A DNA stretch of 64,000 nucleotides from Gnetum montanum (lineage: Eukaryota; Streptophyta; Gnetopsida; Gnetales; Gnetaceae), in assembly GCA_015680685.1 (NCBI GenBank), contig MNCI01026937.1, forward strand, positions 717,793 through 781,792, read 5' to 3'. The first letter of the stretch is position 1; each line of letters begins with the position of its first letter. Position numbers and translations under genes: made by a program. Of this stretch, positions 45,272-57,970 are shown piece by piece. The notes under the pieces were generated by a model. That model searched no databases. It saw only the letters and a program-made list of their open reading frames with translations, and was not told the DNA's origin.

Positions 45272-46212
45272 AAGTTGAAACACCTCAAAATAAATGTATC
45301 TATAACCCAAATAGAAAGGCTTTGTTTACATAATTCATTTGTAATTCTAAATTAGCGATTAAGTATCAAAGTAGCCCTTCAGAAAGTCATTTGTGGTTTT
45401 CTTTTACACAAAATCCTCTTGAGCATAGAATGTAGAGTTTACAGCATAAATTTAATAACAAAATATTTTGTTCACTATGTGTTTCATGAAATGCACTAAA
45501 AAATATGCTGGAGAATGTCAATACCAAAAAAGATAAAATTCCAATTCACTTCATATAGTTTTGCAACTACTCTAGCATACAATGAGCACGTTCTTAGCCT
45601 GTAAAAGCTAAAACTAGCACTTCAAAAGGGACTTTTTAGCAGTTTTGATAGCAATGCTTTTGGCAGAGACCTCATAGCACCTCAAAACTTGAACCTAACA
45701 TAGACCAATGACACCTCAAAACCTAAACTTGTAGCAATCTTATGACCTAAAGTAGCCACCCCCTCTCTCTTCTTTACAAGAGGATCTTAACAATAAATCA
45801 GCAAACTCGATACGTGAATAGTAGATTTTCTTACCATTTTCAAAAATAGATTCACATTGGGTCAACTAGCATCCACAAAAATTTTTATAATTAAAGTAGC
45901 CCTGATGCCTCCCCCAACAACAAAAAATCTTACATTTCTTGGGCTCTCGTGCCTAGATTTGTGTTCTTTAAACAATTATTGTATGCTTTAATACAAATTT
46001 ATAGTATTTCTTAGTTGCTATTTTGTTTTTACATTTACATTTTTTTTCATTTCTTATTAAAGATATGCCAAATCTAACAAACCTATTACATCTAAATGTA
46101 TTTTTTTGTTTACATGTATTGCATTTGTTACTAGTCCATAAATCCTTAGGTGATTAAGCTTTCCACGAGACCATCTAAGGGATTCTAGACTACTTCCTAG
46201 GCTCACATAGGT
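45272..46212. repeat. 0.94-kb block, left copy, flanking the chimeric gypsy element
   Basis: This aligns along its length with 54603-55533 in the same orientation (for example AATCCATTTGTAATTYTRAA, TAGCAATTTT, and the shared end CTTCCTAGGCTCACATAGG). It ends 2 bp before the LTR-like start at 46215. Many substitutions and small indels show it is old. No coding frame is conserved. Confidence 0.75.
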
Positions 46213-46214
46213 TC

Positions 46215-47072
46215 TGATGGTGTTTTTTGTATGGCTCTGATATCGGAGCCATGATATTGGATACCCAATATTGGGGACCATGAAGTCATGTCAAATATCT
46301 GATATTGCGGGATGTGTGCTGGCCTATAAATATAATGCTTGGGCACATGGTTTAGCCATAGTTTTGTCATAGAATAGTAGGGCTCTTGTAGTTTCTTTTT
46401 TCTAGAGTTAAAATAATTTCCAAAGTTACCACAAAAGAAGTTGTTGAGTGTATAGATCTTTATTCAAGCACTATTGTATCTAAGCATGGTAGTGTGTGCA
46501 GTAATAAAGATGAGCTTTCTAATAAACCTTGCAACACCTTAGCTAAATTAAATATTTTATTTATGCAATTTTATTTAATGCTTTCAAGTAATTAAGCTAA
46601 ATTAAGCTAAGTTAAGTTAGCTAGGCTAAATAGTAGTTAATTAAGCACATAAGTATGACCACTTCAAGCATGCACATAATACTTAGTAATCCTAGCAATG
46701 CTTAACATTTGGTAAACTAGTAGCATTATATGTGTTTAGGATGTGTACAAAAAGTGAGACCAAATACTTATGTTAGGATTAGTTAGAGATTAATTAGTTA
46801 GATTAAATTAACCATTAAAAATTCTTCATTTCTTTATTTTATGCATCAGGAATATAAAACATAAAAAAATGATAAAAATTAGATACCTCAGTTGCACTTA
46901 ACCATACCTTTGCATTTCGCAAGTGTAACTGGGAAGACAATGACTGTAACGATTAGACTTCACTTAATAGAACCAATGTACTTAAATACTTAAGGTCTAT
47001 AGAATTTGACTAGATCATGTGTGAATGCTTGTGATTCGTATGGTTGAGTATAGGGGTATTTGTCTTTCATCA
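46215..47072 (+). repeat. 5' LTR (family B type) of the chimeric element
   Basis: The end GGTTGAGTATAGGGGT...TTTCATCA (47072) mirrors the family B LTR end, and the block around GAGCTTTCTAATAAACCTTG mirrors its middle. TATA box CTATAAATATAA at 46324. The start at TGATGG (46215) is inferred from the U3 length of relatives. U3 has GATATCGG, GATATTGG and CAATATTGG words. Confidence 0.7.
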
Positions 47073-47073
47073 T

Positions 47074-47093
47074 TGGCACTACTGCCGAGGATC
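47074..47093 (+). other. tRNA-Asp-type primer-binding site
   Basis: TGGCACTACTGCCGAGGATC follows the LTR after one base. The common plant gypsy PBS complementary to tRNA-Asp is TGGCGCCGTTGCCGGGGATC; the differences are all transitions. Confidence 0.7.
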
Positions 47094-47236
47094 TTTTGTT
47101 TAATACGTACACTATCTAGGAACTTAGGGAAAACCATTTAACATCGTTGGAATGAACCCTAAGGTTACATCATACACCAAGATAACAAAAATAATTATAA
47201 CAAAGCACACTGAGTTTTATTTTTTCTAATCCTAGA

Positions 47237-48235
47237 ATGTCTTATTCTTCTCATAAGAGTGATTCTCCATCTAAGTTTGAGCGAACATCCAATTGATAAA
47301 GAATTGAACAAATAGATTAGCAAGTGCCCTACTAGTATAGGGTGATATATGCTCATCTCAATAAGTATGTGTCCAATTTCACCTTTGTCCTACACCAAGA
47401 TGAAAAAATTCATTAGTCGAACCTGGAGGGCAACCTTGTATTGCCACCTAATCGATCTATTCCTACAATGCTCCAATGCACTCTTATGAGGTTGGGTCTA
47501 CAAGGACTTCATTCTGAATATGTTTTGCAGGATAGTGATGCCAAGGAGTATCATCCCATAGACGTGCAATGTAAAAGGGATTAATAGCAAGAGAAGCATT
47601 ATGAAAGTATGAAGGGGAAGTAGTCCAATGGCTTCTCATTCCTACTATATGAAAGAGATGATGAGGGATTCTTCTCTGAGGGCTCTCCATTCAATGACAC
47701 TCTTCTCTTTGACTTCGAACAAGGAGGCCAAAACCAAAACCTACAGTCTACTATCCATAATCTTGGCTATATTAAAAATGAATCCCATGATCAAAAGGGA
47801 TTCGAAGAGAGGGTCATGGTAGGGATGAGGATAAGCACTATGATTGTGACCATGATGATGATTGTGATCATGATCATGATGGGTAGCAGGTACCGCAGTG
47901 ATGCTAGTCTTCCTTCCTCTTCAACTTCATCATCATCTTCTTCCTCTTCTAGCTTTGAATGCAACCACAAAGGGTGTGATTGTGATGGAGGTGATCAACG
48001 TGATCAAAGTGCTTGTAAGGCCCATCAAGCAAGTCAAGATCAGGGGCGTTGGCATTTAAGGGAGGCCCATCATCATGAAAGAAGGGGTAGTAGAGGGCAT
48101 CATAGGCACCATGGCCACCGCAGAGGCCATGGTTATGATGAGCCTTTGCTTGCCACTCGAAGCATGTTGAACATATCAAAGGCGAGGAGAATTCCTACAA
48201 GGCACATAAAGGATAGCTGGATTAAGAGGCTTAGA
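47237..48235 (+). pseudogene. gag: Family B gag, N-terminal half, in the chimeric element
   Basis: It starts at ATG 47237 (MSYSSHKSDSPSKFERTSN). Recognisable family B stretches follow: FVLHQDEK, GNLVLPPNRSIPTMLQCTL, SEYVLQDSDAKEYHPID, a Ser/His/Asp-rich low-complexity run (47820-48120), and DEPLLATRSMLNISKARRIP with TRHIKDSWIKRL (to about 48228). It has several stops, and the capsid core seen in other family B copies (GGYNVDPQ onward) is absent because the homology switches here. Confidence 0.7.
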
Positions 48236-48740
48236 ACTAGGGTATGTAGGTGTTCAAGGATCCTTTAAATACCAACAATGATCCTTATATAATAGCAATA
48301 TTTGTTGAAATTAGTCAGTCTAACCAACCTAAGAATCCTTTTGTGATTTGATTGTCTCATGCTAATAACTCAAGATCCCAAGTATCACCATCCAAACTTA
48401 AAGAACCTTTTGTCACAAGAGTGCTGCCTTTAGTTCTCAAAGAACCTTTCGTTATAAGGATGCCATCGTCAACCTCAGTGTGATCTCAATAAAAAATTGT
48501 AACCTCTTCAACTACTAAGGAATGCTTGCAAATTACACTACCATAACTAAACAAGGTCCTTTGGTTGTTGCCAATATATCTAACCCACCTCTAATGACTA
48601 GTAAAGGCTCTCTATCATGATTACCTAAGAATCTAACTAAGCCCATGTCATCAACCAAATCTAGAGATATTTGTTAGACATGGAAAGACCAAAAGGAAGT
48701 AGGCGTTCCCAAGTCCACATCTTTATCAGCCATACTAATG
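48236..48740 (+). pseudogene. Tat-type gag C-terminus in the chimeric element
   Basis: From about 48245 the codons align one to one with 11415-11375 of the Tat element: VFKDPLNTNNDPY here against HVYKDPLNANNAPY there. The Pro-rich repeats PFVTRVLP and EPFVIRMPSS correspond to PPFVIRAPSP. The frame changes several times. Confidence 0.68.
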
Positions 48741-49033
48741 AATCCATAACCTCAGCCTATGTCAACAAGTCAACTAAAATAAATTCCTTAAATAGAAGCC
48801 AACAAACATCCTAAATAGTCCATGCTAAAATATGAGCTAAAGATGATGGACAAACTAGATGAAGTGAAAGTTACCAATGTGGATAAAATTCAAACCAATG
48901 ACAAAAACTTCCTCATAGCCAAACAATAAGTCAAATAATCACTAAAATAAATCATTGAGCTTTTACGACCTAGTTATGAGTTTTCAAATGCATCATAACA
49001 TCTTAATTAAACTTTTTTCCTCTACTCTAATAA

Positions 49034-49800
49034 GTGAAAATATTCTCGCAAAAGAAGAGGTTATTCACTCTATCATCATACCATCTTTTAGGAGAAAACA
49101 ATAGAAGAAACAAAGCTTATTTTTATGATAGTGAAATTAAGGTGGATCCTCAAAATGAAGAAGTCTCATGTACATCTCTTTTCATAACCATCTGCATTGG
49201 CCAATACAAAGTACATAGAGTTGATGTTTATGATGAAGCTACAACCAACATTATCCCATTACCCATTGTTGAGCATTTAGGTTTAGTTGACAATATATAA
49301 GAGACATCTACTTTTATCCTAAATATTTTAATAGATCATAAGTAATAGTACAGTGTTCTATATTGTTAAATTTTATGGCTAGGGAGCAAGTCTCTATATC
49401 AGCTAACTTTTTGGTGGTTGAATAGATACGTAGTTTAACTTGATCCTAAGGAGGCCATGGTTAGCAAAACTATGTGTAGTCTTGTCACCTATCCATCAAG
49501 AGATCCACCTCCCTTATGAAGGTGGTGAAGTCATCATTCATGGTGATCATGTTACCCCTCTTCTTGTTATTAATGTAACCTTGAAGAAGAATAGATCGTA
49601 GAACATATGGAGAGACCTGAAACAAATACTGACAAACTAGAAGCTAATAGCAAGTTTAACATAGTGGCCAAAACCAATAATGTTCATCAAGTTTGTCAGT
49701 ATCCTTTAGATAATGATTTGGATTAGTTACCATTTGATGACAGAGAATATAAAATCATGCAAAAGGAGTTTCCTAATTTATCCAAGATTCAAAAACAACT
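49034..49800 (+). pseudogene. Tat-type aspartic protease remnant
   Basis: FITICIGQYKVHRVDVYDEA (about 49180) and TTNIIPLPIVEHLGLVDN align with FITIRVSQYRIWRVHV and TNVIPYPIVDKLGLVD of the Tat element. Later, IHQEIHLPYEGGEVIIHGDH (about 49490-49550) matches its SPIHQEIHLPY-GGEVVIHGD. The active-site triplet is degenerate (YDEATTN). Ends near 49800 (LSKIQKQLC, compare IKAIKKQLW). Confidence 0.72.
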
Positions 49801-49830
49801 TTGTAGTTAGACTGCATTTGTTCTTACAAC

Positions 49831-51690
49831 TTGCTTCTTTTTAACTTGCATTTTAATTATGTATTACTTTTATCACATTTTATTCATCTATGTTACTTAT
49901 TCACATTTATCAACCATGTATCATTATTAATGTTTTGTTTTTTTATTTTACTTACATTTATCTATTTTAGTTGCTTAAGCATATTTTCATTTCATTTTAA
50001 AGGAATAAAAAAAACATAAAATAGAAATAAATAAAAAGATGCATATGTAGAAAAGTTATTGATTATAGCTTGTGCTAGAACATGTCATCAAGTCTATGAA
50101 ATAAGGTCACACATGACCATAAAACAGAAATCATTAGAAACTAAGCTACAAGAGCTTAGGGATCATCCCCACTATGACCACCACTATCATTGCCTCCACT
50201 ACTACTGTTTCCACCATTACCATTGCAAGGGATCTACAAAATAAACCACCCCACCAATAGCATGAATTACACATTTATGACAAAATTTTTCTACAAATAC
50301 TTAGCATGAAACCAAACATAGCGTAAAATTATGCCTCAATGTAAAATAGAAAACTACTAGCATAAGAATAAACATTTCACCAAACACATAATGTAAAAAA
50401 CTAAATACGCTAGGGCCAAGCATGAAAGCATGAAACACATTTCAATGAACATTTGCATTGTAACTTGCTACATGCTAAGGTTAAATGGCAATATAAAATG
50501 TAAGATAATCAATGCCAAAGTAGGAAAATGTAACATAAAATTCAAAAAATTCTGTAAAGAAACCAAAAAAAACTTGGATAATGATGCAATATTTGGAGCA
50601 CTGGCCCCAAGGTCCAATAGTACCTCTTGAACCATTACCTCCATGGTGCGTGCCTCCTCCATTACCTTGCTAGTCCTTACATTCCTAATTACCATGTTGT
50701 TAGTATATGTCACTTTCATTGCCTTTGTTATCACTTATTCATTTTCAAGAGAATGAAAATGATTAGTATTTTCCTTACTTTTTCCATTTTAAACTTGATT
50801 TAATGCTCATGCTACCTCTATGCTACACAATGGAAAAATTCCTTTTAATTCATATTTATGCTACCTTGGGTAAAATATTTAATACACTATACACTCCCTA
50901 GCATATAAAAATGAAACACATTATCTTTACATTGACTAGTGTAAAAATATGTTTATGCTCTCTATACACTACCTAACATAAAAATTTGTATATGCACCTT
51001 TACATTGCCTAATATAAAACCCACTAGATAGGTTCCACACTTAGTGTCATTATACTTTTATGCCATGTAGTGTATTTCTAATCCTTTTTTTTAGATCTAG
51101 TGCAATCTACAAAACATGTTGAGATTACACTGATTAGCATAAACCTTGGAATATGTTGCATAGCGTATTTCCCTTGGTTTTTCTATTTTATGTTACCTAT
51201 CTTGTCTTCCCAAAATTCTTTTTCCATATTATAATTACCAATTAAGGCTTGCTCTTTTCCCTTCAATCATGTTTCCCATTGCACAATCCATTTTAACACT
51301 AAAATCATATCCCATAGTGCCATCAAAAACACCTTGTTTGTATTATTTGCCTAGTAAGCTAGTTGAACTTTTTTCTTAGAAATTTTTTTGGAATAAATGC
51401 TATGTGATTTTGGTTTTCATTTGGTGATGTACAAGATTTATAAATAGAGATGTGGTAACAACTGGGCTAGCCATCACATCCTTCTAGATGATCTAGCCTT
51501 ATTCAAAGACTTATAGTAGCTTGTAGTCAAGCTCGTAGCCTTATTCATAGACTTATAATAAGGCTACAAGAGACTTATAGAGAATCACTTATACAAAGCT
51601 TGGTTAACCTAAATAGAGAATTACTGTCTCTTGTATCCTTATTCAGAGACTTATAGTAGCTCATAGTCAAGCTCTTACATGATTGATTAT
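49831..51690. other. AT-rich interval where RT is expected
   Basis: No RT motif was found on either strand. GCGTAA-type words (50325, 50407, 51165) recall the protease-RT interval of the Tat element, but I see no trace of the HAD-like gene. At 51499-51690 the phrase CCTTATTCARAGACTTATAG recurs three times, and TTTATAAATAGAG at 51437 resembles a TATA box. Confidence 0.4.
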
Positions 51691-51699
51691 TAAAGATGA

Positions 51700-51880
51700 T
51701 TCTCAACATGTTGCTAACTAAACAATGTTTATGCTTGTAAAGTTAAACATTTGTTGTCATACTATAATTCAACCAAGAAACTTATCAAAGCTTTTAGAGA
51801 CGTTGACATCCAACACATTCCTTGTAATGAAAATATGTTGTAGATGCCATGGCTAAGTTGGCTTTAACTATAATACCTAA
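51700..51880 (+). pseudogene. End of the archaeal-type RNase H
   Basis: YACKVKHLLSYYNSTKKLIK then AFRDVDIQHIPCNENM corresponds to VYACKAVHLQPYCDMAKDLL and IDAQHMPRNDN at 1590-1480 in the Tat element. Confidence 0.65.
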
Positions 51881-52129
51881 AGTCCTATATTATTTTTCAT
51901 TCATAATAATAAATTGTGCTCAAACTATTACATAAGAAGACCATGAAACATTCATCTCTAGCATAGATAATGACTTGTAGCATAAATGGTTTGATGACAC
52001 TAAATATCTATCACATGGTGAGCAATCTCAACATTTAAATTTAACCTAAACAGATGTCATATGTAAGACAGCCAAGCAATATGCTATCATGACAAATAAC
52101 ATACTATGTCAAAAATCATATGACAATGT

Positions 52130-53323
52130 TTCATTATTTTATCTCAATGAAGCTGAGGCATAATTAATATTACAACAAGTACACAAAGGTCTATGCAGAG
52201 GACATGTTGGACCCAAAATCATGATAGCTAAGATTAGATGATTAGATGATTATTGATTCTACATGAAACAAAACTACATGCAAAAAGTAAAAACCCATGA
52301 TATTTGTCAATGACATAGGAACCTAATGCATGTACCACAAACAGAGTCATATACAATTCAAATGACTTGGCCCTTCAAATGATGAGGTCTAGACATTATC
52401 AAACTCACAACACCACCTATGTTCATGTTCCCAAATGCACTCTTTTCTTTCAGGAGGATTCATGGCATATTAATCCTTGGTAAGATTCTTCACTTTATAT
52501 CAAATTAGACTACATGCTTCACCACTTTTGTAGGTCATATTTTCATCATTACTGCAACTAAATACTTTATGAAGTAGGTAGAAGAAATACTAATAAGACA
52601 AACAACATTACAATAATTCTATTGATTCATACTAGATAACATCGTATTATGATTTGACTTATTACTAATTGTTATTATAGGCAATGGACCTTTGTTTAGC
52701 AATAGTGAAACAAAAAATTTCTATAAACAACTATGCATCTAGCATTCATTTTATACATCTTATTATCCACAAACTAATGGTTAAGCCAAAGCTAACAACA
52801 AAGTTATAATCAAAATTTTTTTAAAAAATGATAATCAATAATAAACACAAGTGGCATAAACAATTGTTCTATGCACTATGGACCTATAGAAGCACTTTCC
52901 ATGCCACAATTGGAGTCACACTTTATAGCCTTATATATAGTTTCAAAGCTATCTTAACTTTGGAATTATAGATTTCATTGTTATGGGTGGTTCTATTTGA
53001 TCACATTAATGAAGACTAGAATAATGAACTGCACATAATCAACCTTGACTCATTGGAAGGAGCATTGCCTATAGGAACTTTTTGATATCATGTGATACCA
53101 AGAAAAGTAGAGCCAATGACATCACTTCAACCCAAATTAGCGCAACATTAAAGAAGGTAATCTTATACTAAAATATTTTTGTGAACATGCTGACATGTTT
53201 GCATAAAACCGTAAGATACCATTTCTTGTCACTAAAGCCTTTGACAATGGTGCATTTAGGATTGTTGGCATGGATGAAAATGAGCTAGCCAATCTAATTA
53301 GCCACTCTTATCTAAAGTGATAT
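52130..53323 (+). pseudogene. Tat-type integrase remnant
   Basis: LQQVHKGLCRGHVGPKIMIA (52175) and VKTHDIC retain part of the zinc-binding pattern. DIIKLTTP holds the first catalytic Asp. At the second, VIIGNGPLFSN has Gly where VIDNGPQFS has Asp; YYPQTNG and ANNKVIIK follow. The end, PFLVTKAFDNGAFRIVGMDE and ELANLISHSYLK, matches the Tat element's pol end. About ten stops are visible. Confidence 0.78.
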
Positions 53324-54287
53324 TATATCTAATGCTAACGTCATTTCTTTAGTTTTCATGTTTCCTTTTGTTGGCAAGTTAGACTAGATGTTCTTAATAT
53401 AAGTGATCTTATCACATGATGGTAAGCAAGTGAAGAAATATTCTTTGACACTCCTTGTTTCTTGTTCCCTTTCAAGATCACTATGGAATACTGCAAACAT
53501 TGTATACCTCATCAAGCATTCATGATCATGAAGCCTTGAAAATCACTCTTTATCATTAGTATCTATATCACTAGTATCTATACCAAAGTTCTTAAGAAGT
53601 TGTCTCAACATAGGCATTGTTGGTTTTCTTCTTTTGTTTACTTTTATCTATTTTTACATATATACTTTTGAAGTGTGTACTTTATTTTCTCCTAGTTGTG
53701 TTGCAAATTTATGCTAGAGGATGTTACAAGGATGCTATTCATCAAAGCACTAAGTTTCCTTGTGACCTTAGAACATCTTACTTCATTAGATGATTTGACT
53801 ACATTGACCAAATTTCTCTTTCTTCTTTTAGTTTTTTGCTTCATCCATAATAACCTTTGTGACTATGTTAACAATCATCACATTTCTCCTTGTGTGGAAT
53901 GCTACCTATGCCTACATCTTAAACATGTAAATAGCATATCCCATGTTACATTACAATGGTAACTACATATACCAAGGTATCCAACATGAATATAAAAGAT
54001 ATTAAACTACTTTGAAACCCAATGCCCATAAAAGTGCTCTTTGGACTTGCTAAAGCATGTTAACAAGCATGGCCAAAATCCTATCATTCCAAAAAAGAAG
54101 AAATAAAGAAAGGAAGAAAGAAAAGAGAGAAAAAGAAAAAGAAGAAGAAGGGAAAAAGTGCTATGAACCATAGCAAATGTTGAACTATGAAAGTTGCAAA
54201 TAGAAATTTAATTCATTAAGCCTAACTATTAGTTTCTCAGTAATCTCTAATAGTCAATCTTTAGTTAAATCATTATGACCTTTTTTT

Positions 54288-54321
<34 letters not shown>

Positions 54322-54602
54322 TTTGTCACTAATGCATGTATTCTGTATAAATATTATGGATGAACATCTATGTTCAAGGGTCATATTACTTTCTTCCACC
54401 AATACCATTTCCTTGATGATGTAACCTTCTCTACATGTCTTGTTGATTCCCTCCCTCAACTATACATCTTCCTCTATTAACACTATTCAACATCTATAAG
54501 ATCAAGTAGGAAGAGGAAGTGTACATAGTAGACCTACAATTGTGTTTTACATTCTTTTCTAATATTCTTTAGATCTAGTATCAAAACATCAACAAAGAAG
54601 AG
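53324..54602. other. Spacer after integrase, with simple-sequence tracts
   Basis: No gene recognised. A purine-rich run lies at 54090-54160 (GAA and GAAA repeats) and a (GA)n microsatellite with one A interruption at 54290-54321. Confidence 0.5.
54290..54321. repeat. (AG)n microsatellite
   Basis: About 16 AG units with one AAAG interruption. Confidence 0.97.
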
Positions 54603-55533
54603 CCATTGAAGCACTTTAAAATAAATGCATTTGTAGCCAAAATAGGAAGGTCTTGTTTACCTAATCCATTTGTAATTTTGAATTAGAGATCAAACATAAG
54701 AGCAGTCTTATAACTTCTTTTAGAAAGATATTTTGTGATTTTCTTTTGCTCAAAATCCTTTTGGATATAAGCTTAGCATAGAATATAAAGTCTTCAATGT
54801 AAATCTACTTACAACAAATTTTTTTCATAACATATTTCATAAAATATGCTAGAAAATATCAATGCCAAAAAAGGAAGAATTCTTTTTTACTCCCAATAGT
54901 TTCATAAGTACTCCAATGTAAAATGAGCATGTTCTAAGCCTATAAAATCTAAAATTGATAGTTCAAAAGGGACTTTTTAGCAATTTTTTGTAACAACATT
55001 TTTGTTAGAGAACTCACATAACTGTAACATAGAGCAACAATGCCTCAAAAGTTGATCCTATAGAAATCATGTGACTTGAAGCAACCTCCCCTCTCTTCCC
55101 CTCCTATAGGAGGATGTTTATGGTAGATCACTAGGCTCCATATATGGATAGCATTTCTTCTTACCATTTTGAAGAATAGATATGCTCCATGTCAACCATC
55201 ATATAAAGAGCTTTTATGATTAGAGCTACCTTGAAGCCTCCTCCCATCAGCCAAAAATATTGTATTTCTTGGGCCCTCTTGCCTAGATCTGTACTTTCTA
55301 AACCTTTTTTTGTGTGCATATTTTAATACAAGTTCATAGTATTTCTTAGTTACTATTTTATTTCTATATTTATATTTTCTCATTTGTTGTCAAAGATTTA
55401 ACAAACTCATTACATTTAAACATGCTCTTTTAGTTTACATGTGTTGCATTTGTTACTAATCTCTAGGTCAATAGGTAATCAATATTTTTGCAAGATCATC
55501 TAAGATATCCCAGAATTCTTCCTAGGCTCACAT
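54603..55533. repeat. 0.93-kb block, right copy
   Basis: Partner of 45272-46212. Similarity ends at CTCACATAGG (55533), after which unrelated sequence follows and not an LTR. Confidence 0.75.
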
Positions 55534-55998
55534 AGGTCTAGGATGAAAATTGTTTTGTAGTAGAGATTGTTGGTCCTCCAGCACCCAAATTTTTCTATTG
55601 CTACACAAGTTCTTCATGTAATGTATTGTTTTCATTTTTTGGCTTATTGAGTTAGATAATGCTTTGATGATGTAGTGTGCCTTAAATATAGGATCTTTTA
55701 TCCATAAGAATGTAATGTTGATCATTCATAATTGGGCTCTAGATTTTGATGTTCAATATGAAAAATATGCTGAAGTTCCATGTTTTGTTGAGTTATATAT
55801 TCTTTTGTGATTATTAAAAAAATAGAGTAGGAAATCATTATCCTTTTTAATTCTATTATCCATCTAGAGAATATTTCTAAGACTTTTGGTTTTCATAAAC
55901 ATTTTTTTGTTGAAATCAATCTTCTTAATCATACAAGGGAATTGGTATTACAAATAGAAGGAAAGACTTATATTTGGCCAATTACATGCTGTATTCTT

Positions 55999-56456
55999 TG
56001 TAATGTCCCATCCCTTGTTCAGGATGGAAACAAATTGTAACAATGTAATTAACCTTCAAATGAAGGGATGCCTCATTATGAGAAGTTACGATTATTCATG
56101 TATCCCTTGGGAATGGGTTTGACCTATGCCATTTAAGGTTAGGTTTAGAGGTTGTGCTAGCATAGAGTTGTGGAGCCTAGAATGGCAAGTGATGGGAGTT
56201 GGATGAAGCAGGACAAGAAGGGATTGATCACCCCTTTGGCTAGACAACCTAACCATGGTGGTAGTGTCAGATTGCCTCTAAGGCCAAAGTGGCATGGAAA
56301 GATAACTAGAGGGAGTTATAGCAAACCACTCTTATTAATAATTTTTTTTGTTATTTATATATCATTAATTCATTTATTTATCAAAGTATTTTATGATATA
56401 TGATGAATTAAGTGATGAATGATAATGTTTTTATGACATCTAGGAATGGGATGTCA
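55999..56456. repeat. Element of about 460 bp with imperfect inverted ends
   Basis: The left end TGTAATGTCCCATCCC and the right end GGAATGGGATGTCACA are imperfect inverted copies. This fits a MITE or a small solo LTR; the flanks show no clear target-site duplication. The enclosed ORF (56170-56403) is unrecognised. Confidence 0.4.
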
Positions 56457-57384
56457 CAATCTTATTATTTCTTGCAACTTTTGTCATTATGAAGGACATT
56501 TGTTTAATGCTAATTTGTTTCTACTTAAGAAAAAAGATTTTGAATAAAAGAAAAAATGTTTGAAAGTTAAATATTTAAAAAAATAATAAAGTGTTGAAGA
56601 TATGAAAAATCAAGTTAATATCAAAGATAAGAATGATCAAATTGTAATGAAGAATCTATAGAAGGAAAAAGATCCTATGTATATTTTTACTAGTGATAGA
56701 GAAATTGTTGAGCAACCTGGATAGATAGCTCGTAAGATAAATTTTTCTTATTTGAAAAGAATACTATTAAATCAAAGATTAAAACTAACATTGACAAAAA
56801 AATTATTGCTGATGATAAATATTCTTGATGTAAGATCAATTATAAGTGATGAGATGAAGATCTTCCACAAGTGGTATGAGTTTCTTACTTTGAAATAAAT
56901 ATTAGTATTAAGCCTTATCTCTCTATCTTGAATCCTTTTTCTATTTTAAGTTTATGCATGGATGTTGAAAAATGATGGAAATTTTATTAGGATTGAAACC
57001 TTCCCCCCTTCTAACAATTTATTTTCTTCACTTATTCTTTCAAAGTATCAATTTCTAGGTTGTACATCTTAGTAGATAATTCTATAATTAGAAAGTTTTT
57101 TCCCATATTTTTTTTAATGATGTATACTTAGTGCAAAGCTTGTGATATACTCTAAATTCTCTTTGCTCATTATTAATATCTCATTGACTAGTGTTGTCTT
57201 GGTATATTAACATTACCAACTAACTAGGAAGCATTGGGAGAAAAGACTTGTTGTCTAGCAAGGGATGTTTCCATGAGTAAATCCAATGAATATGATGAAT
57301 TATATAGATTATTTAGTTAGATGGGATATGTTGGAATCCAATTTTTTTTAATAATATTTGCTTCTATGATATATAGTTTCATTA
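56457..57384. other. AT-rich, no gene recognised
   Basis: Only short frames full of Lys, Ile and Asn codons and no transposon domain. Confidence 0.4.
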
Positions 57385-57475
57385 GAACTTTATAACTTAG
57401 TATTGCTTATTGGAATTGAACCCATAACATGGAGTTTTTAAATCAAGGGTCTTACTACTAAGCTAACACCTCATG
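57385..57475 (-). repeat. tRNA-derived SINE relic 1 of the cluster
   Basis: On the minus strand an A box (TAGCTTAGTAGTAAG, 57465-57451) and a B box (GGGTTCAATTCC, 57423-57412) are spaced as in tRNA genes. It is followed by AATACTAAGTTATAAAG, also seen in relic 2. Confidence 0.6.
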
Positions 57476-57794
57476 TTAATTAGTTAGAAATTTCTTAGGG
57501 ATTGAGATAAAGAAGTAAAAGTCCACCTAGCTAAAGGTTGGTACAAATAAGACCAATAGTGGAGGATGCTAGAAATTAAAAGAATGACTATAGGTACATT
57601 CCAAGACGTATAGCTAACATGATACTTTTAAAAGAATTATAATGGAATATGATAATATCTCAAATATATATATTAAGTTCTAATTGGACTTAGGATGTAC
57701 CTATATTTGACTTATTTCAGTTTCCAACAATATCTCAAATATGGAGGTGTTTGAACCCATAATAAATGAAACATATGTACACCTTAAGATTTAT

Positions 57795-57880
57795 GGAAGT
57801 TTATAACTTAGTGCTACCTAGTAGAATCGAACTTGTGACCTTAGGTTGCTAAGCCAATGCCCATACCACTAGGCTAACAT
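57795..57880 (-). repeat. tRNA-derived SINE relic 2
   Basis: A box TAGCCTAGTGGTATGG (57876-57861) and B box CAAGTTCGATTCT (57835-57823), followed by GCACTAAGTTATAAAC. Confidence 0.65.
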
Positions 57881-57899
57881 TTTATTGTTTACAATATTT

Positions 57900-57970
57900 T
57901 AAATATGACTTGAACTAGCAAACTCTTACCTAAGAAGATAATGAGCTAACCATTTGAGCCATCTATAATT
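57900..57970 (-). repeat. tRNA-derived SINE relic 3
   Basis: A box TGGCTCAAATGGTTAGC (57961-57945) and B box AGTTCAAGTC (57916-57907). Confidence 0.5.

Larger units (their letters stand above)
46215..53330 (+). mobile_element. Chimeric gypsy element: family B LTR and gag joined to Tat-type gag C-terminus, protease and pol
   Basis: From the left: family B LTR, PBS, family B gag N-terminal half, then from about 48245 sequence homologous to the Tat element at 1-15438 (gag C-terminus, protease, archaeal-type RNase H, integrase). RT is missing; 1.9 kb of AT-rich DNA lies between protease and RNase H. No 3' LTR is seen. All frames carry numerous stops. It is either a recombinant that once moved or two relics fused by deletion. 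Confidence 0.7.

Noticed and set aside
47816-48120. His/Asp/Ser-rich ORF as a metal-binding protein gene
   Set aside because: It is the low-complexity stretch of family B gag, flanked by gag motifs and stops.
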